Source of the DNA: Gemmatimonadota bacterium
GTDB taxonomy: Bacteria; Gemmatimonadota; Gemmatimonadetes; Gemmatimonadales; GWC2-71-9
Assembly (NCBI GenBank): GCA_016874005.1
Contig: VGVQ01000004.1
Span: 1 to 64,000, forward strand
Direction of reading: 5' to 3'
DNA: 64,000 nt
In this document: piece by piece, positions 1 through 8,394 of the stretch
Position numbering within the stretch: position 1 is the first letter of the stretch
Layout of the letters: each line of letters starts with the position of its first letter
Position numbers and translations under genes: made by a program
The notes under the pieces: model-generated
What the model saw: the letters and a program-made list of their open reading frames with translations, nothing else
What the model was told of the DNA's origin: nothing
Database searches by the model: none

Positions 1-66
1 TCGGAGAATGGTGGCCTTCTCCTCAGCGGTGAATGGGCGGCGAGCACGGCTCGTGGATCGACTCAT
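1..66 (-). CDS. Transposase N-terminus (IS3/IS66-type OrfA-like), partial
   Basis: On the minus strand an ATG at 66 opens a frame reading MSRSTSRARRPFTAEEKATI and continuing off the left edge of the window. The basic start followed by R-R-x-F-[ST]-x-E-E-K-x-x-I-L-R is the usual beginning of the small helix-turn-helix OrfA of IS3/IS911-like and related transposases. A GGAGGAG Shine-Dalgarno sits just upstream. Only 22 residues are visible, so the exact IS family cannot be fixed. Confidence 0.6.
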   Translation of the reverse strand, partial: MSRSTSRARRPFTAEEKATILR

Positions 67-112
67 GGACTCCTCCTCCTCCAAAGTTGGAGGGGTTAGG
101 AGTCACATTTCA
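1..112. mobile_element. End of an insertion sequence (continues left of the window)
   Basis: The minus strand carries the first 22 codons of a transposase (1-66) with a strong ribosome-binding site (GGAGGAG at about 70-80). To its right lies a short non-coding stretch typical of an IS terminus. Read on the minus strand, the end probably starts at TGAAATGTGACTCC (about 112 down to 99). From about position 113 the plus strand resumes recognisable DHFR-family coding sequence, which locates the junction approximately. The other end and the target duplication lie outside the window, so the exact boundary is an estimate. Confidence 0.6.
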
Positions 113-589
113 ACTGAGGCAGGACACAACCAAGCGGATGCCATTCTATTCGGCCGCGTTACCTACGAAATGATGGAGGCTGCTTTCCGCCCTGTTGCGG
201 AAACAGGCGTCAGGCCGCCTTGGATGGAAGCGTGGATGGAGCCCTTCGCGCGCACTATCCACGCTGCAAAGAAATACGTCGTGTCGACGACTCTTCCTCG
301 TGCCGACTGGAACGCAGCAGTCGTGCGCGGAGACATCGCGAGGACCGTTCAGCGTCTGAAGCAGGAGCCTGGCGCAGGTTTGGCGGTAGGTGGCGTCAGA
401 TTGCCGATGCTGTTGGCAGAATTGGGACTCATCGACGAGTACGATTTCATCGTTCAGCCAAGGCTGGCGGGCCACGGACCAACCTTGTTCGCTGGACTGG
501 CGAAGCATGTCGAACTCGAATTCGTTGGAGCAGTGAAGTTCGACTCGGGAGCGGTGGCGATGCGGTACCAAGCGAAGGGGTCGACGTGA
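113..589 (+). pseudogene. DHFR-family (RibD C-terminal-like) reductase, 5'-truncated by an IS
   Basis: From about residue ADAILFGRVTYEMME onward the protein matches the dihydrofolate-reductase-like RibD_C family: FGRVTYE after the first strand, the YVVS strand, VGGVRLPMLL, and the late QPRLAGHGPTLF segment. The expected N-terminus with its first beta strand and SLDG-type motif is missing. The open frame runs upstream to an ATG at 8, but that ATG lies inside the IS end and the extra residues (rich in Ser and Arg) do not look like the family. I therefore read it as a gene whose start was removed by the IS insertion. Codon use is less GC-biased than in the large genes to the right, as in the 3.3-4.9 kb island. 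It could still be expressed from the IS, but the fold would lack its first strand. Confidence 0.65.
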
Positions 590-615
590 CGCGGGCCAAC
601 ATGCCTGCAAACCTG

Positions 616-640
616 ACCAAGCCGCCGTTACGGCGGTGGT
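616..640 (+). terminator. Hairpin after the truncated reductase, possible terminator
   Basis: CCGCCG, loop TTA, CGGCGG forms a perfect 6-bp stem (622-627 with 631-636), extended by ACCA (616-619) pairing with TGGT (637-640). It lies 27 bases after the stop at 589. There is no T-tract, so intrinsic termination is uncertain. The rest of 641-847 shows no gene I can support. Confidence 0.3.
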
Positions 641-847
641 TGAGACCGCGAGGAGTCGGGCAGCATGTTGCCGCAGCTGGACGAACTGGTCCTCCGGCTG
701 GCAGTTGGAGCGTGGCCTCTGAGGAAACTCGGTGGGGGCCGCGGTGCTCGGCCCGCGCCCGAGCGGATACCTCCTGGCGGCCGGCCAAGGGCAATCCGTC
801 GTCGTCGCATTAATATTCCCCGGCCCACGCGACCTATCCGGAGCCCA

Positions 848-3289
848 ATGCCGATCCTGCCCGCGGTCCTCTTCGCCCTGTCGCTGACCTCGCCGTCACC
901 CCGCACCGGTGACAGAATGACCGGATTTGGCGCCGCGCTGCTGATCCTCGGCGACGAGATCGTCATCGGACGCTCGGAAGCTGGCCTTTTCGGCGCCACC
1001 GTGGCCTCCCCGCGCGGCGGCGGCGTCCACCTCTTCCGACGAGGCAGCGACGGCAATTGGACCGAGCATGGCTCGATCGACCCGTCGGACCCGGCCCCCG
1101 GAGACGGATTTGGAGCGAGCCTCGCTGGGGCGGGCGACCTGCTGGCGGTCGGCGCTCCGTCGAGCGGAACCGGCGCCGTCTATCTGTTCCGCCGCACCGG
1201 GGGCGCCTGGCGTCAGATCAGCAAGATCACCCTGGCCGGCGGCACCAAGACCGACGGCTTCGGTCTCGTGCTCGCCCTGCGGCCCGACCTCTTGCTGATC
1301 GGCGCGCCAGGGCGAGACGGGGGCCGCGGCACGGTCTACGCCGTTAGGTGGCGCGGAACCGAATGGGCCGCCCCCGAACTGGCCGCGGCCGGCTCCGAGC
1401 CAAACGACCGATTCGGTTCCTCGCTGGCGCTCGACGGCGACCGGGTCTTGATCGCCGCCCCCGGCCCCGATCCCGTCCGAGGCGGCGGCCCCAACAACCG
1501 GCCCAAGCCGGGGACCGCCACGGTCTATCGAATCGCCGAGGGCGCCCTCGTCGCCGAGAGCTGCCTCGCCCTGGCGGCCGCGGACAGCGTCGTGGGCCTC
1601 GGCACCGCCGCGCTCCTCGCCGGAACCGAGGCATTCCTCTCGGCGCCAACCGCCGATCGTGGCGCCGGCGTCGTCTATCGGTTCACCCGCCAGGCCGACG
1701 GGACATGGCGCGCCACCGATCGACTGGCCGCCGACGCGCGGCCACCGGCGCTTGGCCCCCTCGCCCGCCCCACGCCAGGCTCGCAGGGAATGGGCATGGC
1801 CATCATCAAGGCGGGCGCCCAAGTCCTGGTCGGGGCACCCTCATTCTCGAGTTCGCGAGACGGCGCGGTCATCGTCTTCGGGCCAACCGGAACCGGATGG
1901 GCCGAGACCCAGCGAGTCACCGCCGAGTCGGGAGCCCGCAGTGCATTCGGCCTGGCCCTCGCCGGCTCGGCGACCATGGCGGTGATCGGGGCGCCCGCCG
2001 GAGACTTTGGCCAAGGCCTGGCCTTCGTGCTGGGCCAGGAGGCCGGCCAGTGGAAAGTGTTAGGCAGGCTCATCGACACCCCGTTCCTGCTTCCCGCCAT
2101 TACCGGTGGCACCGAAAAGACCTGCCAGGCGGGAACCGCCCAGGGCTATAGCTGCCAGGATGTCGACCTCCAGTCCTTCCTTCCGATCCACGCCATCGGC
2201 GGCAAGCGCGGGGTCGAGCTGAACGACATCTGGGGCTGGACCGACCCGCTCACCGGCAAGGAATGGGCGTTGGTGGGACGGGTCGACGGGACCTCATTCG
2301 TGGACGTGAGCGACCCCGTCAACCCTCGCTATGCCGCTGACCTGCCAATGACCCCGGGATCCTGGCCGAACTCGTGGCGGGATATCAAGGTCTACCGGAA
2401 CCACGCCTTCATCGTGGCGGACCAAGTCGGGCAACACGGCATGCAGGTGTTCGACCTCACTCGACTCCGAGCCTTCAACGCGGCGCCGGTGACCGTGGCC
2501 GCCGACACCGTCTACGACAAGATCGCGAGCGCCCACAACATCGTGATCAATGAGGAAACCGGATACGCCTACACCGTCGGCAACAACGGCGGCGGCGAGA
2601 CTTGCGGCGGTGGGCTCCACATCATCGACATCCGGGAACCCCGGGTCCCGAAGTTCGCCGGCTGCTGGGCCGACCGGTCCACCGGAATCAGCCGGACCGG
2701 CTACACCCACGATGCGATGTGCGTCAGCTATCACGGGCCGGACACCCGCTACCGCAACCGGGAGATCTGCTTCAGCTCCTCGGAAACCGCGGTCGGCATC
2801 GCGGATCTGTCCGACAAATCGGGCCCGATCCGAATCGCGGTGGCCGAGTACCCCAACACGGCCTACGCCCACCAGGGATGGCTGAGCGACGATCATCGAT
2901 ACTTCTTCCTCGACGACGAGGGCGACGAAACCGGCGGGCTGGTGCCGAAGACCCGAACCCTCATCTGGGACGTATCGAAGCTCGATGAACCGATCTTGAT
3001 CAAGGAATTCCTCGGCACCAACTCGGCGTCCGACCATAACCTCTACGTCCGGGGCCGGTACATGTACCAGTCGAACTACCTGGCTGGCCTTCGGGTCGTG
3101 GACATCGCCGATCCGAGCAATCCCCGGGAAGTGGGCTATCTCGATACCGTGCCCTGGGGCGAGAACGCACCCGGGTTCGAAGGGTCGTGGAGCAACTATC
3201 CCTATTTCAAGAGCGGGACGATCGTCGTGTCGAGTATCGGGCAGGGGCTGTTCGTCGTGAAGCATCGGGCGGTGTCGCCGATACCCTGA
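848..3289 (+). CDS. Secreted choice-of-anchor B protein with FG-GAP and LVIVD repeats
   Basis: An 813-residue exported protein. I place the start at the ATG at 848 because it gives a signal peptide (MPILPAVLFALSLTSPSP); upstream in-frame sequence is Arg/Pro-rich and not signal-like. Residues of about 25-430 contain repeated FG-GAP (integrin-alpha-like beta-propeller) units such as DGFGASLAGAGDLLAVGAP, each pairing an FG..L motif with a VGAP/IGAP motif and a V(Y)xF strand. The C-terminal half carries LVIVD-type repeats (FVDVSDPVNPRYAADLP, VVDIADPSNPREVGYL), the hallmark of choice-of-anchor B proteins. The substrate is unknown; these proteins are usually cell-surface or secreted. A second LVIVD protein with a different N-terminal module lies at 4892. 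Confidence 0.8.
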   Translation: MPILPAVLFALSLTSPSPRTGDRMTGFGAALLILGDEIVIGRSEAGLFGATVASPRGGGVHLFRRGSDGNWTEHGSIDPSDPAPGDGFGASLAGAGDLLAVGAPSSGTGAVYLFRRTGGAWRQISKITLAGGTKTDGFGLVLALRPDLLLIGAPGRDGGRGTVYAVRWRGTEWAAPELAAAGSEPNDRFGSSLALDGDRVLIAAPGPDPVRGGGPNNRPKPGTATVYRIAEGALVAESCLALAAADSVVGLGTAALLAGTEAFLSAPTADRGAGVVYRFTRQADGTWRATDRLAADARPPALGPLARPTPGSQGMGMAIIKAGAQVLVGAPSFSSSRDGAVIVFGPTGTGWAETQRVTAESGARSAFGLALAGSATMAVIGAPAGDFGQGLAFVLGQEAGQWKVLGRLIDTPFLLPAITGGTEKTCQAGTAQGYSCQDVDLQSFLPIHAIGGKRGVELNDIWGWTDPLTGKEWALVGRVDGTSFVDVSDPVNPRYAADLPMTPGSWPNSWRDIKVYRNHAFIVADQVGQHGMQVFDLTRLRAFNAAPVTVAADTVYDKIASAHNIVINEETGYAYTVGNNGGGETCGGGLHIIDIREPRVPKFAGCWADRSTGISRTGYTHDAMCVSYHGPDTRYRNREICFSSSETAVGIADLSDKSGPIRIAVAEYPNTAYAHQGWLSDDHRYFFLDDEGDETGGLVPKTRTLIWDVSKLDEPILIKEFLGTNSASDHNLYVRGRYMYQSNYLAGLRVVDIADPSNPREVGYLDTVPWGENAPGFEGSWSNYPYFKSGTIVVSSIGQGLFVVKHRAVSPIP

Positions 3290-3371
3290 TGGAGGATATC
3301 CGCCGCCGTGGGGAACGGTGGATACGCCTGAGTCGCCGGGCACCGTCATCAGCGGCAGGGTGAGCACGATG

Positions 3372-3888
3372 TTAGGCGTCCATAGCGTACCTCGGATCCG
3401 ATAATGTACGAATCGAGGGCTCATCCACCGCTACCTCGTGCGCACTTCGCCAGGCGCCTGCTTCTTCACGCCTCGGTCGCGTTGCTGCTCCTGGTCGGCT
3501 CGCTTGGCGTGGGCATCGTAGGCTACCGTTACTTCGAAGGGCTCTCAGCCCTCGATGCCTTCCTCAATTCAGCAATGCTTCTAGGCGGCATGGGACCCGT
3601 GAACACCCCTCGTACACCTGGGGGCAAGTTATTTGCGGGTCTCTACGCGCTCTATGCGGGTCTAGTCTTCATCGTCACGGCGACGCTGGTCTTTACCCCG
3701 ATTGCGCATCGGATACTGCATAGGTTCCATTGGGACGGAAAGCCTTAGCCGCAGCAACATGTTGAGAGCGTCCGTCCGATGTACGCCCAACAAACCGCTC
3801 AGCCGAGGCGGTTCGCGGCGCGGCTGAGCATGCCCGCTAGGCGGTGCGACTCTATCTGCGCCGCGCCCTGCCGCGGCAAGGCAGCACG
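3372..3888 (+). mobile_element. Integron-cassette-like unit carrying one small membrane gene
   Basis: The unit has the shape of a single integron cassette. A GTTAGGC core at 3371-3377 would give the left recombination point (G^TTAGGC). A single gene starts 32 bases later (3404) and ends at 3748. An attC-like imperfect palindrome follows (3785-3894), ending in a second GTTAGGC at 3888. The size of about 0.5 kb and the gene orientation toward attC fit cassettes. Against it, GTTAGGC is common throughout this window and no integrase gene is seen, so this is a tentative call. Confidence 0.35.
3404..3748 (+). CDS. Small two-helix ion-channel-like membrane protein
   Basis: A 114-residue protein with a hydrophobic helix at about 20-45 (LLLHASVALLLLVGSLGVGI) and another at about 80-105 (LFAGLYALYAGLVFIVTAT). 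Between them sits a conserved-looking SAMLLGGMGPVNTP loop followed by GGKLF. The helix-loop-helix plan with a Gly-rich re-entrant loop recalls the pore domain of 2-TM potassium channels, but the TVGYGD filter is absent. I would call it a hypothetical membrane protein of that general type. It is the only gene of the proposed cassette, and its base composition is less GC-rich than the flanking large genes. Confidence 0.55.
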   Translation: MYESRAHPPLPRAHFARRLLLHASVALLLLVGSLGVGIVGYRYFEGLSALDAFLNSAMLLGGMGPVNTPRTPGGKLFAGLYALYAGLVFIVTATLVFTPIAHRILHRFHWDGKP

Positions 3889-3894
3889 TTAGGC
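3785..3894 (+). other. attC-like imperfect palindrome
   Basis: The left core GCCCAAC (3785-3791) fits the attC R'' consensus RYYYAAC. After a 5-base spacer, GCTCAGCC pairs exactly with GGCTGAGC, enclosing a GC-rich loop with a TTCGCGGCGC core that strongly recalls aadA-type attC sites. For the right core there are two candidates: GCTAGGC at about 3836-3842, which would give a 58-bp site but deviates from GTTRRRY, and a perfect GTTAGGC at 3888-3894, giving a 110-bp site. The strand asymmetry and folding have not been computed. Confidence 0.45.
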
Positions 3895-3922
3895 GGTATT
3901 GATGAAGCATCGGGGGATGCTG

Positions 3923-4387
3923 ATGCAGAGGTTCAAAACCACTCTCGTCTCGGGCAAGAAGCCTCCCTACTCCACCTGGACGTTTGTGGTCATTCCAGTC
4001 GGGTTGGCCGCTGAATGGGGCCCGGGTCAGAAGGCAGTCCGAGGCGCCATTTCAGGAGCCCCATTCAGAGGGACCGCGAGTCGAGGCGAAGGCCAACTCC
4101 GGGTTCCAATTCCCAAACACCTGCGTGAGCGGGCTGGGCTCGCCATTGGCGACACCGTCGACGTTTCGATCGAACTCGACCCGGACCCGCGGCCGGTGCG
4201 ACTCCCGAATGAACTTGGCACGGTTTTGAGGGACAATCCCGAGGTCGCCCGACTCTTTGAGCGGTTGCCCCCGTCTCTTCGGCGGGCCTGGGCGTCATAC
4301 GTGGAAGAGGCAAAGAGACCAGAAACGCGAAGTCGGCGGGCTCGAAGGGCGCCTGCCGGGATCCGCGCTGGCGAGTTCCCGAGGTAG
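3923..4387 (+). CDS. DUF1905 / YdeI-OmdA-like domain protein
   Basis: 154 residues. I choose the ATG at 3923 (MQRFKTTLVSG) because GGGGGA lies six bases upstream and the family begins this way; in-frame ATGs at 3902 and 3917 are alternatives. Residues about 1-85 match DUF1905, a small beta-barrel: the YSTWTFVVIPV strand, then LRVPIPKHLRERAGLAIGD and VDVSIELDPDPRPV. Residues about 90-130 match the YdeI/OmdA helical tail (LRDNPEVARLFERLPPSLRR..YVEEAK). The molecular role is unknown; OmdA-type proteins have been linked to bacteriocin or cell-envelope stress. The gene starts about 30 bases after the attC-like site, as a following cassette gene would. Confidence 0.65.
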   Translation: MQRFKTTLVSGKKPPYSTWTFVVIPVGLAAEWGPGQKAVRGAISGAPFRGTASRGEGQLRVPIPKHLRERAGLAIGDTVDVSIELDPDPRPVRLPNELGTVLRDNPEVARLFERLPPSLRRAWASYVEEAKRPETRSRRARRAPAGIRAGEFPR

Positions 4388-4511
4388 ACAATGTGGCCTA
4401 CCTTCTACACCCGAGACGCTCGTGGCGGCCCTCCCGGTACGGCATCCAGGCAACGGTGCCGCGCGCTGCCACTGATGCCGCACGTCAGACCGCGATTCAG
4501 GAAGACGCATC

Positions 4512-4817
4512 ATGAGCAACTTCGTCGAGCTGGTGACATTCAGGGCCAAGGCTGGGGTCACCTCAGAGCAGGTGATCTCCGCCGCTGAGCAGGTCAATCT
4601 GTTCTTGAAGGACCAGCCTGGATTTCTTTCCAGACATCTGGGGGTCACCGAAGATGGGACGTGGCATGACATCCTGTATTGGGAGAGCGGCGAACACGTC
4701 ATGGCCGCAATGGCGAAGGCGGAGTCGTCTCCCCATTGCCCCGTCTTCTTTGGACTGATTGATCCAGCCCACGACAGCATGGACCTGTTCCCGTCGCTCG
4801 TGGTGGCGGGGCGGTAG
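4512..4817 (+). CDS. Antibiotic biosynthesis monooxygenase-like (dimeric alpha/beta barrel) protein
   Basis: A 101-residue ferredoxin-like protein: the first strand FVELVTFRAKAGV, a helix SEQVISAAEQVNLFLKDQPGF, the strand FLSRHLGVTEDGTWHDILYWES and the helix EHVMAAMAKAESSP. This is the ABM / dimeric alpha-beta barrel pattern (small oxygenases and stress proteins). No catalytic assignment can be made. The ATG at 4512 is preceded by AGGAAG. It is the last small gene of the 3.3-4.9 kb island; the 124 bases before it (4388-4511) show no second attC-like site. Confidence 0.6.
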   Translation: MSNFVELVTFRAKAGVTSEQVISAAEQVNLFLKDQPGFLSRHLGVTEDGTWHDILYWESGEHVMAAMAKAESSPHCPVFFGLIDPAHDSMDLFPSLVVAGR

Positions 4818-4891
4818 CTGAACACGATCTATCAACCGGTTGCCGATCCGGCGCGGGCGTCGCCAGGCGCTCGGCAACCACTTGGAGGCCT

Positions 4892-6871
4892 GTGAGATAC
4901 CATACTCGAACCGCGCTGCTGGTGGCGGCTCTCTTCAGTCCCGCGCTCCTGGCCGGTCAGGCCTCGGTTCGGATCGAGCCGGCCCGCGCCTCGGTGGTCG
5001 CGGGCGACTCGATCCGGTTCCGGCTGGTCGTGACGGACGCCGAGGGCCGAACGATCCCGGCGGATTCCGCGTTCTGGGCCGCGGGGCCGTTCGAGGTGGC
5101 CTCGACATCGCGGGGATTGGTCCGGACCTTCCGGCGGGGACGGGTCCGAGTGATCGCTCGCGCGGCGGGCCGGACCGCGTTCGCCGAGCTCGAAGTCCTC
5201 CCCAAGCCGGCGGCCGCCATCGAGCTTACGGCCGACCAGCTCACCGTCGTGGTGGGTGGTAGGACCGTGGTCCGCGCGATGGTGCGCGATCGCGACCGGG
5301 AGCCGATCGGCGACGCGGCGGTGCGGTTTCGGAGCCTGGATCCGACGTTAGGCAGGGTCAGCGAGGCTGGCGCCGTCGAAGCGATCGGGCCGGGGCGGCT
5401 CAGGATCGAGGCGACCAGCGGGCCCGCCCGGTCGGTCGTCGAGGTCGCGGTCGTTGTCAACCCGGTCGTCGAGGTCGCGGTCCGGGGCCCGGCCGCCGGC
5501 CGAACCGGCGACGTCCTCCGGTTCTCGGCCCTGCTCGCCGGCCCGGGCGGGCGGGAGATTCCCGGCCTCAACCCGGTCTGGTCGGTCACCGGCGAAGGCG
5601 GGACCGTCTACCCAGACGGGGCGTTCGTCGCGACCAGGCCCGGGGCCTATCTGGTGACCGCCACCGTCGGGCAGCGAAGCGCCACCCGGGAGGTCTCGAT
5701 CGCTCCCCGGGTCCACGATCGCCGGGTGGAGCAGGTGACCTCGCTGATCTTCCCACACCTGCAGATCGCCGAGATCTGGCCGATCGGCAACGCGCTGTAC
5801 GCCTCGACGGTCCTCGACCGGCTCTACGTCTTCGACCTGGCCGACCCGGCCAGACCGCGGCTCACCGACTCGGTGATCGTCGACGCTCGGATGATCAACG
5901 ACGTGACCACCACCGCCGACGGGACCATCGGCATCCTCACCCGGGAGGGGGCGTCGTCCCGGAAGAACGGGATCGTCTTTCTCGACCTCGCCGATCCGCT
6001 CCACCCCAAGGTCCTCTCGGAGTACACCGCAACGGTCACCAGCGGGGTGCACAGCGTGGTGGTGGTGGGCCGGCTCGCCTACCTCACCGACAACGGCCAT
6101 CGGATGCTTCGGATCGTCGACTTCGCCGATCCGCGGAATCCCCGCGAGGTGGGTCACTGGCAGATCGAAAACACCGTGGTCACCCGCTCCGACGGGAGCA
6201 GGGGCTCGCCCCGGTCCCCGAGCGACGCCACCGAAGTGAACGGCCGCTACCTCCACGACCTCCAGATCGTCGACGGGATCGCCTATCTGGCCTACCTCAA
6301 GGACGGCTTGGTGATTCTCGACGTCGGCAACGGCATTCGGGGTGGGACGCCCACCAGGCCGGCGTTCGTGAGCCAGTTCGTCTACTCGACCGCCGATTAC
6401 TATCCGCCCGAGATGATCGCCGGGACCCACACCATGTTCCGGTTCGACGACTATCTGGTGGTGGGCGACGAGGTCTTGCCGGCCTTCGCGGATCCCTGGT
6501 CGCGCGACTACGTCAAGACGTTAGGCAGGCTCCACCTCTTCGACGTCTCCGACCTGACGACGCCGAAGCTGGTGGCGTTCTACGACGTCCCGGATCAGGG
6601 CAATCACAACGTCTGGGTCGAAGGCCGCACCATGTACGTGGCCAGCTTCGAATCCGGGCTCAAGGTCGTCGACGTCTCCGGCGAGCTGCGCGGCGACCTC
6701 CGGGCCCAAGGCCGCGAAATCGGGGGCGTCCGGACCGCCGCGTCCACCGGCTTTCGGCCCAACGTCGCGATGGCGTTCAGCGCGATTCCCCACAAAGGAA
6801 TGATCTACACCAGCGACATGAACAGCGGGGTCTGGGTGGCGCGGCTGGCGCCCAAGTCGGTGACACCCTGA
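4892..6871 (+). CDS. Secreted choice-of-anchor B protein with Ig-like and LVIVD repeats
   Basis: 659 residues, GTG start at 4892, signal peptide RYHTRTALLVAALFSPALLAG. Residues about 25-275 contain three bacterial Ig-like (Big_2-type) units: each opens with a strand like VRIEPARASVVAGDSIRF and ends with VRVIARAAG or LVTATVG. The rest is LVIVD repeats (LYVFDLADPARPRL, MLRIVDFADPRNPREVGHW, LHLFDVSDLTTPKLV, LKVVDVSGELR), forming a predicted beta-propeller. It shares the C-terminal plan of the protein at 848 but has a different N-terminal module. The two may once have been adjacent, before the small-gene island came between them. The extracellular ligand is unknown. Confidence 0.75.
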   Translation: MRYHTRTALLVAALFSPALLAGQASVRIEPARASVVAGDSIRFRLVVTDAEGRTIPADSAFWAAGPFEVASTSRGLVRTFRRGRVRVIARAAGRTAFAELEVLPKPAAAIELTADQLTVVVGGRTVVRAMVRDRDREPIGDAAVRFRSLDPTLGRVSEAGAVEAIGPGRLRIEATSGPARSVVEVAVVVNPVVEVAVRGPAAGRTGDVLRFSALLAGPGGREIPGLNPVWSVTGEGGTVYPDGAFVATRPGAYLVTATVGQRSATREVSIAPRVHDRRVEQVTSLIFPHLQIAEIWPIGNALYASTVLDRLYVFDLADPARPRLTDSVIVDARMINDVTTTADGTIGILTREGASSRKNGIVFLDLADPLHPKVLSEYTATVTSGVHSVVVVGRLAYLTDNGHRMLRIVDFADPRNPREVGHWQIENTVVTRSDGSRGSPRSPSDATEVNGRYLHDLQIVDGIAYLAYLKDGLVILDVGNGIRGGTPTRPAFVSQFVYSTADYYPPEMIAGTHTMFRFDDYLVVGDEVLPAFADPWSRDYVKTLGRLHLFDVSDLTTPKLVAFYDVPDQGNHNVWVEGRTMYVASFESGLKVVDVSGELRGDLRAQGREIGGVRTAASTGFRPNVAMAFSAIPHKGMIYTSDMNSGVWVARLAPKSVTP

Positions 6872-6874
6872 TCG

Positions 6875-8248
6875 TCAGGCGGTCTTGCGGAAGGAGAGCA
6901 TCGAGGACTGGAGGTACCGGTCGCCGTCGGCCTCGAATACCGCGAACGGTCGCCAGGTCTCGAGCGTCACCGGCCGGGGCGGGGCGTAGGGCAGCGCGTC
7001 GGCCCCCTTGGCGTAGAACTGGCCCGGGCCGCTCACGAACAGCTCGATCGTCCGGGGCGGGAAGTGGAGCCAGGTGTTGGCCGGGTTGGGAGCGGTCTCG
7101 AGCAACAGCCGGCCATCCTCGACGAACAGGGGCTGTTGGAGCATGACGTCGGCATAGCGGCCCAGCCAGGGCGCCAGGTCGGCCCGGTCGATCGCCAGGG
7201 GCGCCGGGGCCCCCGGCATCCGGACGCCGAGCGCCTCGCGGAACACCACCTCCATGACCTCCTCGTAGAGCGGTATGCCCATCGAGGCGTTGATCGCCAG
7301 GGCGACCGCGAAGCCCGACCCCGGATCGATCCGGAAATGGGCGTTCGAGCCTAACGTCGCTCCATCGTGTCCCAGGATGGTCCTCCCGGCCACCTCGTAG
7401 ATCATCCAGCCGAGCCCGTAGCCGCACAGCTGCCGGTCCACCGCCGCGCGGCACTGTTGCCGCTGCATCTCGGTCACCAGGCCGGGATCGAGAAAGGGCG
7501 AGCCGTCCGGCGCGGTGCCCCCGTCGAGGTGGACCCGGGCTATCGTGAGCAGGTCGCGGACCCGCCCCATCGGGGTCGACCCGGCCGGCGAATGGCCCGG
7601 GATGAAGAAGGGCACCGGCTCGACCAGCCACCCCGCGGGTCCCGGGACATGGCCGATGACGTGGCGCCAGGTCAGGGCTTGTTCCGGCGTCGTGATCACC
7701 GTCTCGAGTCCGAGCGGTCCGGTCAGCACCTCGGCCAGAGCCTGGGGCCACGGTTTCCCGGTGGTGACATCGAGCAGCCGCCCGAGCATGATCATGCCGC
7801 TGTTACAGTAGGAGATCAGCGCGCCCGGTCGATGGTAGAGCCGGTGCTCGTTCAGAAGCTGGATTTGGCCGGCGATGGCATCGGCGTTCTTCCCGGTATC
7901 CTTGAAGAGGGTCCCGACCAGGCCGCTGGTGTGGCAGAGCAGGTGGCGCACCGTGATCGCCCGGGCCCGGTCGTCCGGCGGAGCGAACTCCGGGAGGTAG
8001 TCCATCACCGGGGTATCGAGATTCAGCTTACCGAGGGTGATCTGGCGAGCCACCGCGGTGGCGGTGATCACCTTGGTGACCGAGCCGTAGCTGAAGAGGT
8101 GCTCCGCTGTCGCCGGCTCGCCGGTACGGACGTTGGCGAGGCCGGCCGCCGCGACTTCGACCCTGCCATCCCGCCAGATCGCGATCGAGGCGCCGGGCAG
8201 ACCGTGCTTCTCGAGCGCGTCGGTCAGCAGCGAGGTCCAATCCGTCAT
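6875..8248 (-). CDS. Serine hydrolase, beta-lactamase / class C family
   Basis: 457 residues, no signal peptide seen, so probably cytoplasmic. The class-C beta-lactamase-like motifs are present: SxxK in FSYGSVTKVITA (about residue 53), YxN-type YCNSGM (about 150), and the third box HDGATLGSNAHF (about 295). The C-terminal 120 residues form a separate beta-rich region. Members act on D-peptides, esters or amides, and the substrate cannot be told from sequence. It converges on the LVIVD gene with a three-base gap. Confidence 0.75.
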   Translation of the reverse strand: MTDWTSLLTDALEKHGLPGASIAIWRDGRVEVAAAGLANVRTGEPATAEHLFSYGSVTKVITATAVARQITLGKLNLDTPVMDYLPEFAPPDDRARAITVRHLLCHTSGLVGTLFKDTGKNADAIAGQIQLLNEHRLYHRPGALISYCNSGMIMLGRLLDVTTGKPWPQALAEVLTGPLGLETVITTPEQALTWRHVIGHVPGPAGWLVEPVPFFIPGHSPAGSTPMGRVRDLLTIARVHLDGGTAPDGSPFLDPGLVTEMQRQQCRAAVDRQLCGYGLGWMIYEVAGRTILGHDGATLGSNAHFRIDPGSGFAVALAINASMGIPLYEEVMEVVFREALGVRMPGAPAPLAIDRADLAPWLGRYADVMLQQPLFVEDGRLLLETAPNPANTWLHFPPRTIELFVSGPGQFYAKGADALPYAPPRPVTLETWRPFAVFEADGDRYLQSSMLSFRKTA

Positions 8249-8394
8249 CGGGTTGCTCCGTTCGGGAGGTAGAGCCGGGGACTGGTACGGCGAGCCGGAG
8301 CCGTGGCGCCAATGTACCGCCGGCCGGCCGCTTGCACACTGGGCCGATCGGAGGCAACGTTGACGGCATTCCCTTCGGCACCCTGGAGCCTACC

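Noticed and set aside
8-589. A full-length 193-residue DHFR-family gene
   Set aside because: The first ~35 codons overlap a convincing transposase start on the other strand and do not match the family; I call it truncated instead.
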